Source of the DNA: Ignavibacteriales bacterium
GTDB lineage: Bacteria > Bacteroidota > Ignavibacteria > Ignavibacteriales > Ignavibacteriaceae
NCBI GenBank assembly: GCA_016700155.1
Contig: CP065001.1
Coordinates: forward strand, 1,612,001 to 1,676,000
Direction of reading: 5' to 3'
Length of the DNA stretch: 64,000 bases
Shown here: positions 33,668-42,354 of the stretch, in pieces
Layout of the letters: the number at the start of each line of letters is the position of its first letter
How positions within the stretch are numbered: position 1 is the stretch's first letter
Notes under the pieces: model-generated
The model's input: only the letters and a program-made list of their open reading frames with translations
What the model was told of the DNA's origin: nothing
The model's database searches: none
Translations under genes and position numbers: made by a program

Positions 33668-34238
33668 AATTGACTTGCCAATATATCTTGCGTCAAAATC
33701 TCCCAGAAGAAGAAAACTTCTTAAGCAAATAAATATTCCTTACAGGATTATTGATGTTCAGACCGATGAGAAATTTTCAGATAAAGAAACTCCATTGCAA
33801 AATGCAAAACGGATTGCTAATGAGAAATCAATCGCAGCCATTTCAAAAAATGTAAAAGGGATTGTAATAACTGCCGACACCATTGTCGTATTAGACAACA
33901 AAAAAATTGCAAAACCAACATCAAAAAAAAACGCAGTGCAAATGCTTAAAATGCTAAGCGGACTTACTCATATTGTTTATACAGGTTACTGCATAGCAAA
34001 TACAATAACCGGGAAAAGAATACTGGGCGCTGAGAAAACTTATGTAACATTCAGAGAGCTTAGTGATAAAGAAATCAAAACGTATGTCGATTCAGGAAGT
34101 CCAATGGATAAAGCCGGTGCTTACGGAATTCAGGATGACTACGGTGCGGTATTTGTAAGCCGGATAAAAGGATGCTACTACAATGTTGTCGGGTTACCGC
34201 TATCAAAAATATTTCAGGGGATTGAAAAGGTGAAATAG
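33657..34238 (+). CDS. maf: Maf-family nucleotide pyrophosphatase
   Basis: A 193-residue protein of the Maf/HAM1 fold that hydrolyses non-canonical or canonical dTTP/UTP-type nucleotides. It shows YLASKSPRRRKLL at the N-terminus (the S-x-S-PRR signature), ITADTIVVLD, and GSPMDKAGAYGIQDD near the C-terminus. Length is typical. It overlaps the SpoIID-like gene by 11 bases and the next gene starts at the base after its stop. Confidence 0.95.
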   Translation: MKNKIDLPIYLASKSPRRRKLLKQINIPYRIIDVQTDEKFSDKETPLQNAKRIANEKSIAAISKNVKGIVITADTIVVLDNKKIAKPTSKKNAVQMLKMLSGLTHIVYTGYCIANTITGKRILGAEKTYVTFRELSDKEIKTYVDSGSPMDKAGAYGIQDDYGAVFVSRIKGCYYNVVGLPLSKIFQGIEKVK

Positions 34239-35210
34239 GTGCTGAAAAAAATAAAACAAAAAATTTTAATTTCGATTGCCGTTGCAGGATTAATATATCT
34301 TGCGTTTACAATTTATGCAGATTATCAGCAGGTGGCAGAGGCGTTCAAACTTTTTAACTGGTTATTATTTCCGGTACTTCTTCTGTTATCACTTGCAAAT
34401 TATTTTTGTAGATTCTTTAAGTGGGATTACTACCTTAGTGTTCTATCAATTAAAATGAAAAAAATAGATTCACTTTCTATTTTTATGTCTGGTTTAATAA
34501 TGAGTGTTACACCGGGTAAGATGGGGGAGCTATTAAAAGCATATCTGGTTAAAGAAGTCAATGGCACGCCAATTAGCAAAACTGCACCAATAGTTTTTGT
34601 AGAAAGGATAACAGATTTTGTCTCCTTACTATTTATTGCACTGGCTGGAGCATACATCTATGACTATGGTCGTGAAATAGTTCTAGCCGTAACAGTATTT
34701 TTTATTGTAGTGTTAGTTGTACTAAGTAATAAAGGAATTGCTCTTCCCCTTATTGGAATTGCTGAGAAAATAAAATTCATCAGGAAGCGTATTGAGAATA
34801 TTCATACCGCATATGAAAGCTCTTATCTTATGTTAAAACCACTTCCTCTTGTTTATATGACACTACTTAGTTTGTGTTCGTGGGCATTTGAATGTTTAGG
34901 ATATTTTGTAGTTCTGAAAAATTTTAACATAAATACAGATATGATGTGGGCATCATTTAGTTATTGTTTCGGAACTATAGTTGGTGCAATTTCTCTATTG
35001 CCAGGTGGTCTTGGTGTAACTGAAGGTTCACTCACATTTATGCTTGTTCAACACGGCGCTTCAACAGATGTAGCAGTAGCATCTACATTTATTATCCGGG
35101 TTGTTACACTTTGGTTTGCTGTGTTTGTAGGCGTTATCAGCGTTTCTTTCTATCAAAAAAGATTCGGAAAAATAAAATTAGAAATAGATTCTTTGCGGAG
35201 TACAGAGTAA
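34239..35210 (+). CDS. Flippase-like integral membrane protein (lysylphosphatidylglycerol synthase TM family)
   Basis: A 323-residue protein with about eight membrane helices. Landmarks are SVTPGKMGELLKAYLV (about 88-103), VFVERITDFVSLL and LLPGGLGVTEGSLTFML (about 250-266), the conserved polar signatures of the AglD/MprF-type UPF0104 family. These proteins are thought to flip or modify lipids; the exact activity of stand-alone members is unknown. The start is GTG, immediately after the maf stop and with AAGGTG upstream, so it belongs to the SpoIID-maf operon. Confidence 0.85.
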   Translation: MLKKIKQKILISIAVAGLIYLAFTIYADYQQVAEAFKLFNWLLFPVLLLLSLANYFCRFFKWDYYLSVLSIKMKKIDSLSIFMSGLIMSVTPGKMGELLKAYLVKEVNGTPISKTAPIVFVERITDFVSLLFIALAGAYIYDYGREIVLAVTVFFIVVLVVLSNKGIALPLIGIAEKIKFIRKRIENIHTAYESSYLMLKPLPLVYMTLLSLCSWAFECLGYFVVLKNFNINTDMMWASFSYCFGTIVGAISLLPGGLGVTEGSLTFMLVQHGASTDVAVASTFIIRVVTLWFAVFVGVISVSFYQKRFGKIKLEIDSLRSTE

Positions 35211-35245
35211 CAAGAGAAATTTTAGTTGTGATAAGCAAATAAATG

Positions 35246-35307
35246 GCGAAAAAAGCCCTAAAATCAGCTATTTTCTTGATTTTCGTAAGGGCTCTGCGTA
35301 TATTCGC
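35246..35307 (+). other. Structured element upstream of the YtxH gene
   Basis: Nested complementary arms: GCGAA (35246-35250) with TTCGC (35303-35307), AGCCCT (35254-35259) with AGGGCT (35288-35293), and AAAATCA (35260-35266) with TGATTTT (35277-35283) around a 10-base loop. There is no T run behind it, so it is not a plain terminator. It may be a terminator variant for the flippase operon or a leader structure for the YtxH gene 33 bases on. Confidence 0.45.
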
Positions 35308-35340
35308 TTAGTAAAATTTTACTATCTAAAAGGAGTTGTT

Positions 35341-35757
35341 ATGGCACAGGATAATAATTTAAAGAAAGGGTTGTTGATAGGATTTTTAGCCGGCGGAGCG
35401 ATTGGAGCTATTTTAGCTTTATTGTATGCACCTAAGAGTGGAAAAGAACTCCGTAATGATATCAGGGCAAAAACTGATGATTATCTTGATGACGCAGAAA
35501 GATTTATTGCCGAAGCAAAAGTCAAAGCAAGCGAACTCATCAACGAAGGTAAAAGAAAATCTGAAAAATTAATTGTCGATGCTAAAACTAAATCCGGTGA
35601 ATTACTAAAAGATGCCGAAAAAATTTTTAGTGATGCAAAGACTAAAGCCAGTTCAACAATTCATCATGGCAAAGAAATAATTGAAGATGAAGGAACTCGT
35701 CTGAAATCAGCGGTTAAAGCAGGTTTGGATGCATATAAAGAATCTAAAAATTCCTGA
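35341..35757 (+). CDS. YtxH-domain membrane protein
   Basis: A 138-residue protein. An N-terminal glycine-rich membrane segment (GLLIGFLAGGAIGAILALLYAPKSGKELR, landmarks about 10-38) ending in YAPKSG is the YtxH signature. The rest is a charged helix with repeating AK-x-KASELI/AKTKSGELL units, like LEA or apolipoprotein repeats. YtxH proteins are general-stress genes of unknown mechanism. AAGGAG precedes the start. The next gene, a membrane-anchored coiled coil, begins 21 bases after, and the two are probably one operon. Confidence 0.85.
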   Translation: MAQDNNLKKGLLIGFLAGGAIGAILALLYAPKSGKELRNDIRAKTDDYLDDAERFIAEAKVKASELINEGKRKSEKLIVDAKTKSGELLKDAEKIFSDAKTKASSTIHHGKEIIEDEGTRLKSAVKAGLDAYKESKNS

Positions 35758-35778
35758 TAATAAAACTGGAATAAATTA

Positions 35779-36165
35779 ATGACAGTGGAAACATTCTTTT
35801 TAATTGTACTTCTTGTTTCAGCATCAGCTTTATGTCTGTCATTAATTTATTATATCAGTAAGATCACAAAGTCTGTACAAAAGATACAGTCCGATGTATC
35901 AGGACTGTCAGATCAAATTACTCCATTAATCATATCCACAACTGAGTTGAGTAAAAAATTAAGTGAGTTATCAGATCAGACTAAAGAACAACTAAAATCC
36001 GCAAAAGATATTATAGGTCATCTTAAAGAGCGTGTTGATACAATCCTATCATTTGAAGAAAAGATTCGTTCAGGTATTGAGGAACCTGTGATGGGGTTCC
36101 TCAAAAATATTTCTGCGATCGCTAAAGGCTTCAACACTTTCTGGAATACCTACAGGAGACAATAA
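35779..36165 (+). CDS. Membrane-anchored coiled-coil protein (DUF948-like)
   Basis: A 128-residue protein with one N-terminal membrane helix (about 3-27), followed by a predicted coiled coil rich in Ser, Lys, Leu and Gln (KSVQKIQSDVSGLSDQIT, LSKKLSELSDQTKEQL). This is the layout of DUF948 proteins, which commonly sit beside YtxH genes. No catalytic motif is visible. Function is unknown; envelope stress is a guess from the partner gene. Confidence 0.72.
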   Translation: MTVETFFLIVLLVSASALCLSLIYYISKITKSVQKIQSDVSGLSDQITPLIISTTELSKKLSELSDQTKEQLKSAKDIIGHLKERVDTILSFEEKIRSGIEEPVMGFLKNISAIAKGFNTFWNTYRRQ

Positions 36166-36211
36166 CAATCAATCATTTCTATCTCACCTTTGTATATTAG
36201 GAGGAACTCAA

Positions 36212-38305
36212 TTGAAGGAATATGGAGCAGACTCAGTAAGGAATATTGCACTTATCGGTCATGGAGGGAGCGGTAAGACATCACTTTCCGAAATTTTACT
36301 CTACACAGCAGGCGAAATCAACAGAATAGGCAGCATAGCAGAAGGCAACACAGTTTCTGATTACAGCCCTAACGAAATTGAAAAACAAATATCAATCTCT
36401 ACCGCGTTAATGCACCTTGAGTGGAATAATACCAAGATAAACATACTCGATACTCCTGGTTACACTGATTTTATCGGTGATGTGAAATCTGCAATGAGAG
36501 TTTGTGATACTGCAGTTATGGTACTTAAATCGGCAGAAGGTGTTGAAGTAGGATCTGAGAATACCGGTAAATTTGTAAATGAATATGGTTTACCTTCCGC
36601 GATAATAATAAACAAAGTTGATAATGAACATTCGAGATTCAAAGAGACTGAGCAACAGGCTAAAGAACGATTATCATCCGGCGCGATTATCGTAACATTT
36701 CCGGCAAATGAAGGTATTAACTTCAATACAATAATTGATGTTGTTAGGATGAAAGCTTTTCAATTTGATACTGTTGGATCTAAAAAAGTTACTGAATTAG
36801 AAATACCTGCAGATGTAAAATCTGATGCTGAAGCCTACAGGACGGAACTGGTAGAAAAAGTTGCAGAAACTACTGAAGAATTAATGAATAAATATTTCGA
36901 AGAAGGTACGCTAAGTAATGAGGATCTTGAAACCGGACTCAAACTAGCTCTGATGAAAAGAAATCTCACCCCGGTCTTTGCGGTTTCTGCAACTAAAGGT
37001 ATCGGGATGAATAACTTTCTTGATTTCGTTTCCAAATATTTTCCGTCACCTTTAGATCGAGGCGGAGAAGAGTCTTCGATTCGTGATTCCGATAAAAAAG
37101 TTCTTGTTAAACCTGAAATAAACGGAGAACCCGTTCTGTTTGTGTTTAAAACTATTTCTGAGCAGCACGTCGGTGAACTATCACTCTTTAAAGTTTTTTC
37201 CGGCAAAGTTGCTACAGGTTTGGATATGGTAAATCAAACGAACGGTAAAACAGAGAGATTGAGCCAGTTGTCCATTCTAAATGGACACAACAGGAAAGAG
37301 GCTCCGCAACTGGTTGCCGGTGATCTTGGTGCTGTTGTAAAGTTAAAGGATACGCATACAAACAACACTTTGAGTTCAAAAAATTTATCTGTTGTGATAA
37401 AGCCTATAGATTTTCCGGATCCGGTTATAAGAGGAGCAATTCAGCCTAAAGCAAAAGGTGATGAAGATAAGATTGCGTCCGGACTTCATACTCTACATGA
37501 AGAAGATCCATCTTTCAATGTAGCGTTCGATCCTGAACTATCACAAACAATTATTTCAGGTCAGGGAGAACTTCAGCTTGGTTTAGCAATCAAAAGACTG
37601 AAAGAAAGATATGGTGTTGAGGTCGACCTCGTTGAACCAAGAGTACCTTATAGAGAGACAATAAAAGGTCGTGCTGAAGACATCGAATATAAGCATAAAA
37701 AACAATCAGGCGGTCGAGGTCAGTATGGTCATGTTCATTTTAAGATGGAACCACTGCCGAGGGGTAAAGGATTTGAATTTGTTGATGCGATAGTCGGAGG
37801 TGTTGTTCCGGGAAGATTTATTCCCGCAGTTGAAAAGGGTATTATCGACACAATGCAGAAAGGTGTGCTATCAGGCAACCAGGTTGTTGATGTTAAAGTA
37901 ACTCTGTTCGATGGAACTTATCACAACGTTGACTCTGATGAAATGTCGTTTAAGCTTGCTGCATCTCAGGGTTTCAAAAAAGGTTTTCTTGAATGTAAAC
38001 CATGTCTGCTGGAACCGATTTATGAAATTGAAGTTACAGTGCCTGAAGAATATATGGGCGATGTAATGGGAGATATTTCAAGTCGCCGCGGAAAAATATT
38101 AGGGATGGATAGTGACGGTCATTTTCAGATTATCAAAGCCAATGTTCCGCTGGCTGAACTTTATAAGTATTCTTCTCAGCTTCGCAGCTTGACTCAGGGA
38201 CGCGGTGCTCATAAAAGAAAATTCGCTTATTATGAAGAAGTACCGAAAGAAGTTGAACAAAAGATCACTGAGGAATACAAAAAATCAAGAGAAGAAGGAC
38301 ATTGA
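36212..38305 (+). CDS. Elongation factor G-like GTPase (EF-G paralogue)
   Basis: A 697-residue translational GTPase. The G motifs are GHGGSGKTSL (about 13-22), DTPGYTDF (about 80-87) and NKVD (about 134-137). It has the EF-G domains II-V, including the domain IV region around GGRGQYGHVHFKMEP. G1 with GHGGSGKT in place of GHIDAGKT is typical of the EF-G-like (FusA2) branch rather than the housekeeping translocase. It is not next to rpsL/rpsG, which supports a paralogue. The start is TTG with GGAGG in front. Its role (ribosome recycling or alternative translocation) cannot be told from sequence. Confidence 0.9.
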   Translation: MKEYGADSVRNIALIGHGGSGKTSLSEILLYTAGEINRIGSIAEGNTVSDYSPNEIEKQISISTALMHLEWNNTKINILDTPGYTDFIGDVKSAMRVCDTAVMVLKSAEGVEVGSENTGKFVNEYGLPSAIIINKVDNEHSRFKETEQQAKERLSSGAIIVTFPANEGINFNTIIDVVRMKAFQFDTVGSKKVTELEIPADVKSDAEAYRTELVEKVAETTEELMNKYFEEGTLSNEDLETGLKLALMKRNLTPVFAVSATKGIGMNNFLDFVSKYFPSPLDRGGEESSIRDSDKKVLVKPEINGEPVLFVFKTISEQHVGELSLFKVFSGKVATGLDMVNQTNGKTERLSQLSILNGHNRKEAPQLVAGDLGAVVKLKDTHTNNTLSSKNLSVVIKPIDFPDPVIRGAIQPKAKGDEDKIASGLHTLHEEDPSFNVAFDPELSQTIISGQGELQLGLAIKRLKERYGVEVDLVEPRVPYRETIKGRAEDIEYKHKKQSGGRGQYGHVHFKMEPLPRGKGFEFVDAIVGGVVPGRFIPAVEKGIIDTMQKGVLSGNQVVDVKVTLFDGTYHNVDSDEMSFKLAASQGFKKGFLECKPCLLEPIYEIEVTVPEEYMGDVMGDISSRRGKILGMDSDGHFQIIKANVPLAELYKYSSQLRSLTQGRGAHKRKFAYYEEVPKEVEQKITEEYKKSREEGH

Positions 38306-38310
38306 TTATC

Positions 38311-38334
38311 AGGCGGGTTATACCCGCCTTTTTT
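38311..38334 (+). terminator. Intrinsic terminator of the EF-G-like gene
   Basis: AGGCGGGT (38311-38318), loop TAT, ACCCGCCT (38322-38329), followed by a run of six T. The next gene starts at 38345, only ten bases past the T run, with its Shine-Dalgarno sequence (GAGG) in between. Confidence 0.92.
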
Positions 38335-38344
38335 ATGAGGCAAA

Positions 38345-38851
38345 ATGGAAAAACTCTGGTCACCCTGGCGCTCTCAATATATTGATTCATTTAGTTCGGC
38401 AGAAAAAACAGAAGGCTGTATCTTTTGTGAAATGAAGGATAAGGAAGTCGCATCTGTTGAAAATCTTCTGGTACGGAAAAATAAACTTACTTTTACAGTT
38501 CTCAATCTTTATCCTTACAACAACGGGCATCTAATGGTTGTACCCATTCGTCATTTAGATTCAATGATAGAACTAAACGATGATGAGAACTTAGAAATTA
38601 TGAATGAACTTCAACTTGCACAAAAAGCTTTGAAGGAAATATATAGTCCGGACGGCTTTAATTTAGGCGCGAACCTAGGACGTGTAAGCGGTGCGGGAAT
38701 AGCGGATCATATTCACTTTCATATTGTTCCAAGATGGAGTGGAGATACTAATTTTATGCCCGTGCTTGGTGAGGTCAAAGTCATCTCACAGGACCTTCTG
38801 GTAACCAAAAATAAATTGCTTGAAGCTTACAAAAAGCTAACAACGAGATAA
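38345..38851 (+). CDS. HIT-family nucleotide hydrolase/phosphorylase
   Basis: A 168-residue protein. GCIFCEMKD (about 23-31) is a zinc-ligand pair as in many HIT proteins, and NNGHLMVVPIRH and HIHFHIVPRW (H-x-H-x-H near 118-122) give the catalytic His triad. The N-terminal MEKLWSPWRSQYI is the start seen in the AP4A phosphorylase-like subgroup of HIT proteins. It probably cleaves dinucleoside polyphosphates or nucleoside phosphoramidates. It starts directly behind the terminator of the EF-G-like gene. Confidence 0.9.
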   Translation: MEKLWSPWRSQYIDSFSSAEKTEGCIFCEMKDKEVASVENLLVRKNKLTFTVLNLYPYNNGHLMVVPIRHLDSMIELNDDENLEIMNELQLAQKALKEIYSPDGFNLGANLGRVSGAGIADHIHFHIVPRWSGDTNFMPVLGEVKVISQDLLVTKNKLLEAYKKLTTR

Positions 38852-38933
38852 CTCTAAATCATCAAACCAAAACATTACCTTGATGTTCAATTCTTTTAGT
38901 ATTAGAATTGTTACAACTATTTATTATAAGCTT

Positions 38934-39677
38934 ATGAATGTAGTACAAAAATTTATTGCTATTGCCATTGTGTTATATTTTTGGGGATGTTCTGCTTCTG
39001 TTAATGAAACGGTGAAGGAAAAAGAAGTAGTAAAATCCAGCGAAGTGAAATCTGAAATTGAGTTTCGCAATCCGGAAACCGAAGAGAGATTACATATCAA
39101 AGAGAATCAAATAAAAAGTATTGATAAGCTTGAATTTCAGTTTGATGCAGATGGCAATACTGGGTCGCCGTTAAAACTTGCTACATTAACGTATGATGAG
39201 AATGGTTTTTTATCAGAGACAATAAATTATAATTCTGATGGCAGTGAAGAAAATCTTTTTGCCTATGAATATGATAGTTCAGGTACAAGACTTTCTTCAA
39301 AAAGATATGATCTTCAAAACCGTTTGCAAAAAATATTTTTATATGAATATGATAAGAGGGGATTGAAAGTAAGAGTCAACAGAACAAATGTTTCAGGGCA
39401 GATAGAAAAATATTACAAGTATGAGTATGATAAGACAGGAAAGTTATTAAAGGAATCCTGGTTTAATTCAGATGGCAGCAAAGAGTTCGAAATAGAGTAT
39501 AGTTATAATTCATCCGGACAGAAGATTGAGGCGAATAGTTTTTCGTTTATTGGCGGTGATGATTATAGATATCAATTAAGGTATGATGTAAAAGGTAATC
39601 TTGTTGAAGAAATCAAGCAGGATGATAATGGTGAAAAAATTTCTGTTATACAGTATATCTATAAATATTATGACTGA
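38934..39677 (+). CDS. Lipoprotein with RHS/YD-type repeats
   Basis: A 247-residue protein. The ATG at 38934 begins a lipoprotein signal (VLYFWGC, Cys near 20); the frame upstream is open but does not look like a signal. Residues about 80-245 are five or more units of about 22-24 residues with the pattern LTYDENGFLSE / EYDSSGTRLSS / EYDKRGLKV / EYDKTGKLLKE / RYDVKGNLVEE, i.e. YD repeats as in RHS and teneurin shells. Such short stand-alone sets are common in Bacteroidota lipoproteins and have no known function. It converges head-on with the LOG gene with no gap. Confidence 0.8.
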   Translation: MNVVQKFIAIAIVLYFWGCSASVNETVKEKEVVKSSEVKSEIEFRNPETEERLHIKENQIKSIDKLEFQFDADGNTGSPLKLATLTYDENGFLSETINYNSDGSEENLFAYEYDSSGTRLSSKRYDLQNRLQKIFLYEYDKRGLKVRVNRTNVSGQIEKYYKYEYDKTGKLLKESWFNSDGSKEFEIEYSYNSSGQKIEANSFSFIGGDDYRYQLRYDVKGNLVEEIKQDDNGEKISVIQYIYKYYD

Positions 39678-40259
39678 TTAAACTGCGGCAAATTTAATTG
39701 CATCCTCGTCCCATTTAACTGCGCGATTTATTGCGTCTATAATCTCATCAGGTCCCGAAATAAAGTCCCACATATCTAAATGTTTTTTATCCATAAACTT
39801 TTCTTTTACGGTTCCTTCTAACAGACTCTTAAGCGGGTCATAGAACTTTTTTTCATTGAGGATGATAATCGGTTTTAAATACATACCCAGTCGCTTCAAA
39901 CTAATTGTTTCAAATAATTCCTCCAAAGTACCTGAGCCGCCGGGTAAAACCAGAACTGCGTCCGAGAGTTGAAGCATCCGGGATTTTCGCTCAGCCATTG
40001 TCTCAACAATTATAAGTTCTTTCAATCCTTTGTGTGCCCATTCCAGGTCAATCATAAACTGAGGAATAATTCCTGTTACGTGCCCGCCTTTTGAGATTGC
40101 GCCATTTGCAACGTAACCCATCGATCCTTTTGCACCGCCGCCGTAAATGAGTTTTAACCCGGCTGATGCAATCACTTCTCCGCACCGATATGCAGTATTA
40201 AGGAACTGGATATCTATCCTGCTGCTTGAGGCACAAAATACACAAACAGATTTTGTCAT
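39678..40259 (-). CDS. LOG-family protein (nucleoside-monophosphate phosphoribohydrolase)
   Basis: A 193-residue protein. The ATG at 40259 has AGAGAG in front; a TTG two codons upstream is less likely. The family motif PGGSGTLEELFE (about 102-113) with the upstream AERKSRM region provides the PGGxGTxxE and Arg/Lys residues for nucleotide binding. LOG proteins cleave cytokinin-like riboside monophosphates or AMP to a base and ribose-5-phosphate. The physiological substrate in bacteria is uncertain. Its stop abuts the YD-repeat lipoprotein gene, and coaD lies 59 bases upstream on the same strand. Confidence 0.92.
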   Translation of the reverse strand: MTKSVCVFCASSSRIDIQFLNTAYRCGEVIASAGLKLIYGGGAKGSMGYVANGAISKGGHVTGIIPQFMIDLEWAHKGLKELIIVETMAERKSRMLQLSDAVLVLPGGSGTLEELFETISLKRLGMYLKPIIILNEKKFYDPLKSLLEGTVKEKFMDKKHLDMWDFISGPDEIIDAINRAVKWDEDAIKFAAV

Positions 40260-40318
40260 TATCAATCTCTCTGGTTTAAATCAACTTGAAAGTATTTTTA
40301 AAATTGAAATTGAGCGGG

Positions 40319-40798
40319 TTATTTCATGAACTTTTTTATCAATGCTTCATTTACAATGGGAGGTACAAATTCACTCACATCACTTTGCAGCCCAGCCAGG
40401 TTTCTGACTATCGATGAATTTAGATAAGTATATTTTTCATGTGGCATTAAAAAAATAGTAGCAATGTCGCTCGCGAGTTTCCTGTTCATTAAAGCCATCT
40501 GAAATTCATATTCGAAGTCGCTCACAGCTCTTAAACCACGAATTATTCCTGTGGCTCCAACCTGGTGTGCATGATCGACAACAAGGCCATCGAATGAATC
40601 GACAGAAATATTGTTGTATTCTTTAAGGCTTTCTTTAAGCATACTTACTCGCTCTTCGACGCTGAAAAGGGGAGTCTTAGTGGGGTTTATAGCGACAGTC
40701 ACTACAACGGAATCGAACAAATCACGGGCACGTTGTATAATGTCAATGTGACCGAATGTGACCGGGTCAAATGTTCCTGGATAAATTACCTTTTTCAT
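40319..40798 (-). CDS. coaD: Phosphopantetheine adenylyltransferase
   Basis: A 159-residue nucleotidyltransferase that adenylates 4'-phosphopantetheine to dephospho-CoA. It shows YPGTFDPVTFGHIDIIQRA (T-x-GH motif, about 5-23), RGLRAVSDFEYEFQMALMN (about 90-108) and YTYLNSSIVRNLA near the C-terminus. Length is typical. The ATG is only 13 bases after the T run of a terminator and lacks a Shine-Dalgarno sequence. coaD often sits directly after rsmD; here rsmD is about 5.5 kb upstream with secreted-protein genes in between. Confidence 0.97.
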   Translation of the reverse strand: MKKVIYPGTFDPVTFGHIDIIQRARDLFDSVVVTVAINPTKTPLFSVEERVSMLKESLKEYNNISVDSFDGLVVDHAHQVGATGIIRGLRAVSDFEYEFQMALMNRKLASDIATIFLMPHEKYTYLNSSIVRNLAGLQSDVSEFVPPIVNEALIKKFMK

Positions 40799-40811
40799 AG
40801 AACAAAACTAT

Positions 40812-40843
40812 AAAAAAAACGGGCAAAAAAAATCATTTGCCCG
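40812..40843 (-). terminator. Intrinsic terminator of the beta-propeller gene
   Basis: On the minus strand CGGGCAAA (40843-40836), 8-base loop, TTTGCCCG (40827-40820), then eight T (40819-40812). It closes the gene at 40856-42343 and stands 13 bases in front of the coaD start. Confidence 0.92.
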
Positions 40844-40855
40844 ATAATTAGTTTG

Positions 40856-42343
40856 TCAACGTGCGGCTATACCTGTTGCATAACTACCTGTATCCAGTAC
40901 CCTGACTATCTCATGTGTTTGTGTATCATAAATACAAAGCAGTGCGGCGCGAGTTTGTCCAGAATTTTGGTACCTTGATTTGAAATCATCAGTACTGTTT
41001 GAACAGGTGACGTATAAATATCTGTCATCGCCCGAAAGGTCTGCACCATAAAGATGGTGGAACAAAGGACTTTCAAATTCATTTGTAATTGTCCAGGAGG
41101 TTCCCGATTTCGTAATTTCTGTTATGTAAGGATCATGATGAGAAACAACAAAAATTTTATTACCATCAGATGAGATTGCAGCCTGCATCGGATGTTCCTT
41201 TATATCGAATTCCTTTACCACAGTATTGGTCTGAGTTTCGATAATCAACATCTTACTGGATTTGCGGCAATTAACGTACAAGTACTGATTATCAGGCGAG
41301 AGGTAAATGTGCATGGGTTCGTGAACCAATGCTGAGCCGGATGAAAGTACAATGTCACTGATAGGATCACCGGTTACAGTATTCATAATTGAAATTCTGT
41401 CTTTGGTCATATTCGCTACATAAAGGGTTGATCCATCATTGCTAAGTGCAATCGCGTGAGGTAATCCAAACACTGGCAAAACAATATCAGCTTCCCTTGT
41501 CATAGTTTGTGTGTCAACTACATAAATAATGTTATAGTCGCCCGGTGCCGTTGATGATTTTGAAACATAAGCTTTTTTTCCGTCAGGGCTTATATTTATC
41601 ATTCCCGGAGCTTCAAGTCCTTCAACAAATCCTGACATCTCATGAGTATTTAAATCGTATTTAATAAATCTTCCGGTTGTGATCAAAGTTACATATACAT
41701 AACCGTTCTTTATCTGAATATTGTGAGGCTGATCATTTACACTTTTCAAAAAATCGACATCAATAATTCCTGAAACTGCTTTATGGTCAGGATCAACTAT
41801 GTACACCTCATCACTGCCCTGTGCACATAAATAAATTTTCTTATCACTGTGAGTGTATGGAATTTCTCCTGAGTTACTTTTCGCGCCTCTGTTAATCCAA
41901 TCTTTAATAACATCTATTTGTGATTGAGGTATTTTAGATTTTCCATAAGGCATAGAAAGAGAATGATCTTGAACATCTCCAATTATAAGTCGGTATAACA
42001 AACTCTTATCAGCATTGAAAGGAATTACCGGTCCACCACCATAAGGGGTTTCGCCATGATAAGTTTTTGAAAATTTATGGTGATGAGAGCTGTCGCTTGT
42101 AGGTCTTCCGAAAGAACCATGAACCAATCCATTCCAGTTTTCAAGTGATAGAGCATGTTGCGGTTCACTACCTCCGTGACATTCTGATTCGGTACAGTTA
42201 ACTGCAAATATTTCAGCTACTGCATAAGATTCAAAACCGTTATTCGATTCATTAACAGGGTGTGAGGGTTGGACCGAATCTTGAGTACAAGAGGTTAAAA
42301 ATACTCCGGTCAATAAGACAATTACAGCATTAGTAAATCTCAT
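40856..42343 (-). CDS. Lipoprotein with a haem-like domain (CX4CH) and a YVTN beta propeller
   Basis: A 495-residue protein with a lipoprotein signal (FLTSC, Cys near 19). Residues about 45-150 match the one-haem domain of the protein at 28596-28997 (ALSLENWNGL, PVIPFNADKS, LSMPYGK, VIKDWINRGAKS). Its haem site, however, reads CTESECH, CX4CH instead of CX2CH. From about 165 the chain is a YVTN/NHL-type propeller with repeats such as IYVVDTQTMT, ALSNDGSTLYVANM, YLSPDNQYLYVNC and DLSGDDRYLYVTC. It has no T9SS tail. A surface electron-transfer or binding role is inference. It lies 11 bases downstream of a T9SS propeller-like protein. Confidence 0.82.
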   Translation of the reverse strand: MRFTNAVIVLLTGVFLTSCTQDSVQPSHPVNESNNGFESYAVAEIFAVNCTESECHGGSEPQHALSLENWNGLVHGSFGRPTSDSSHHHKFSKTYHGETPYGGGPVIPFNADKSLLYRLIIGDVQDHSLSMPYGKSKIPQSQIDVIKDWINRGAKSNSGEIPYTHSDKKIYLCAQGSDEVYIVDPDHKAVSGIIDVDFLKSVNDQPHNIQIKNGYVYVTLITTGRFIKYDLNTHEMSGFVEGLEAPGMINISPDGKKAYVSKSSTAPGDYNIIYVVDTQTMTREADIVLPVFGLPHAIALSNDGSTLYVANMTKDRISIMNTVTGDPISDIVLSSGSALVHEPMHIYLSPDNQYLYVNCRKSSKMLIIETQTNTVVKEFDIKEHPMQAAISSDGNKIFVVSHHDPYITEITKSGTSWTITNEFESPLFHHLYGADLSGDDRYLYVTCSNSTDDFKSRYQNSGQTRAALLCIYDTQTHEIVRVLDTGSYATGIAAR

Positions 42344-42354
42344 TTGTATAAGTC

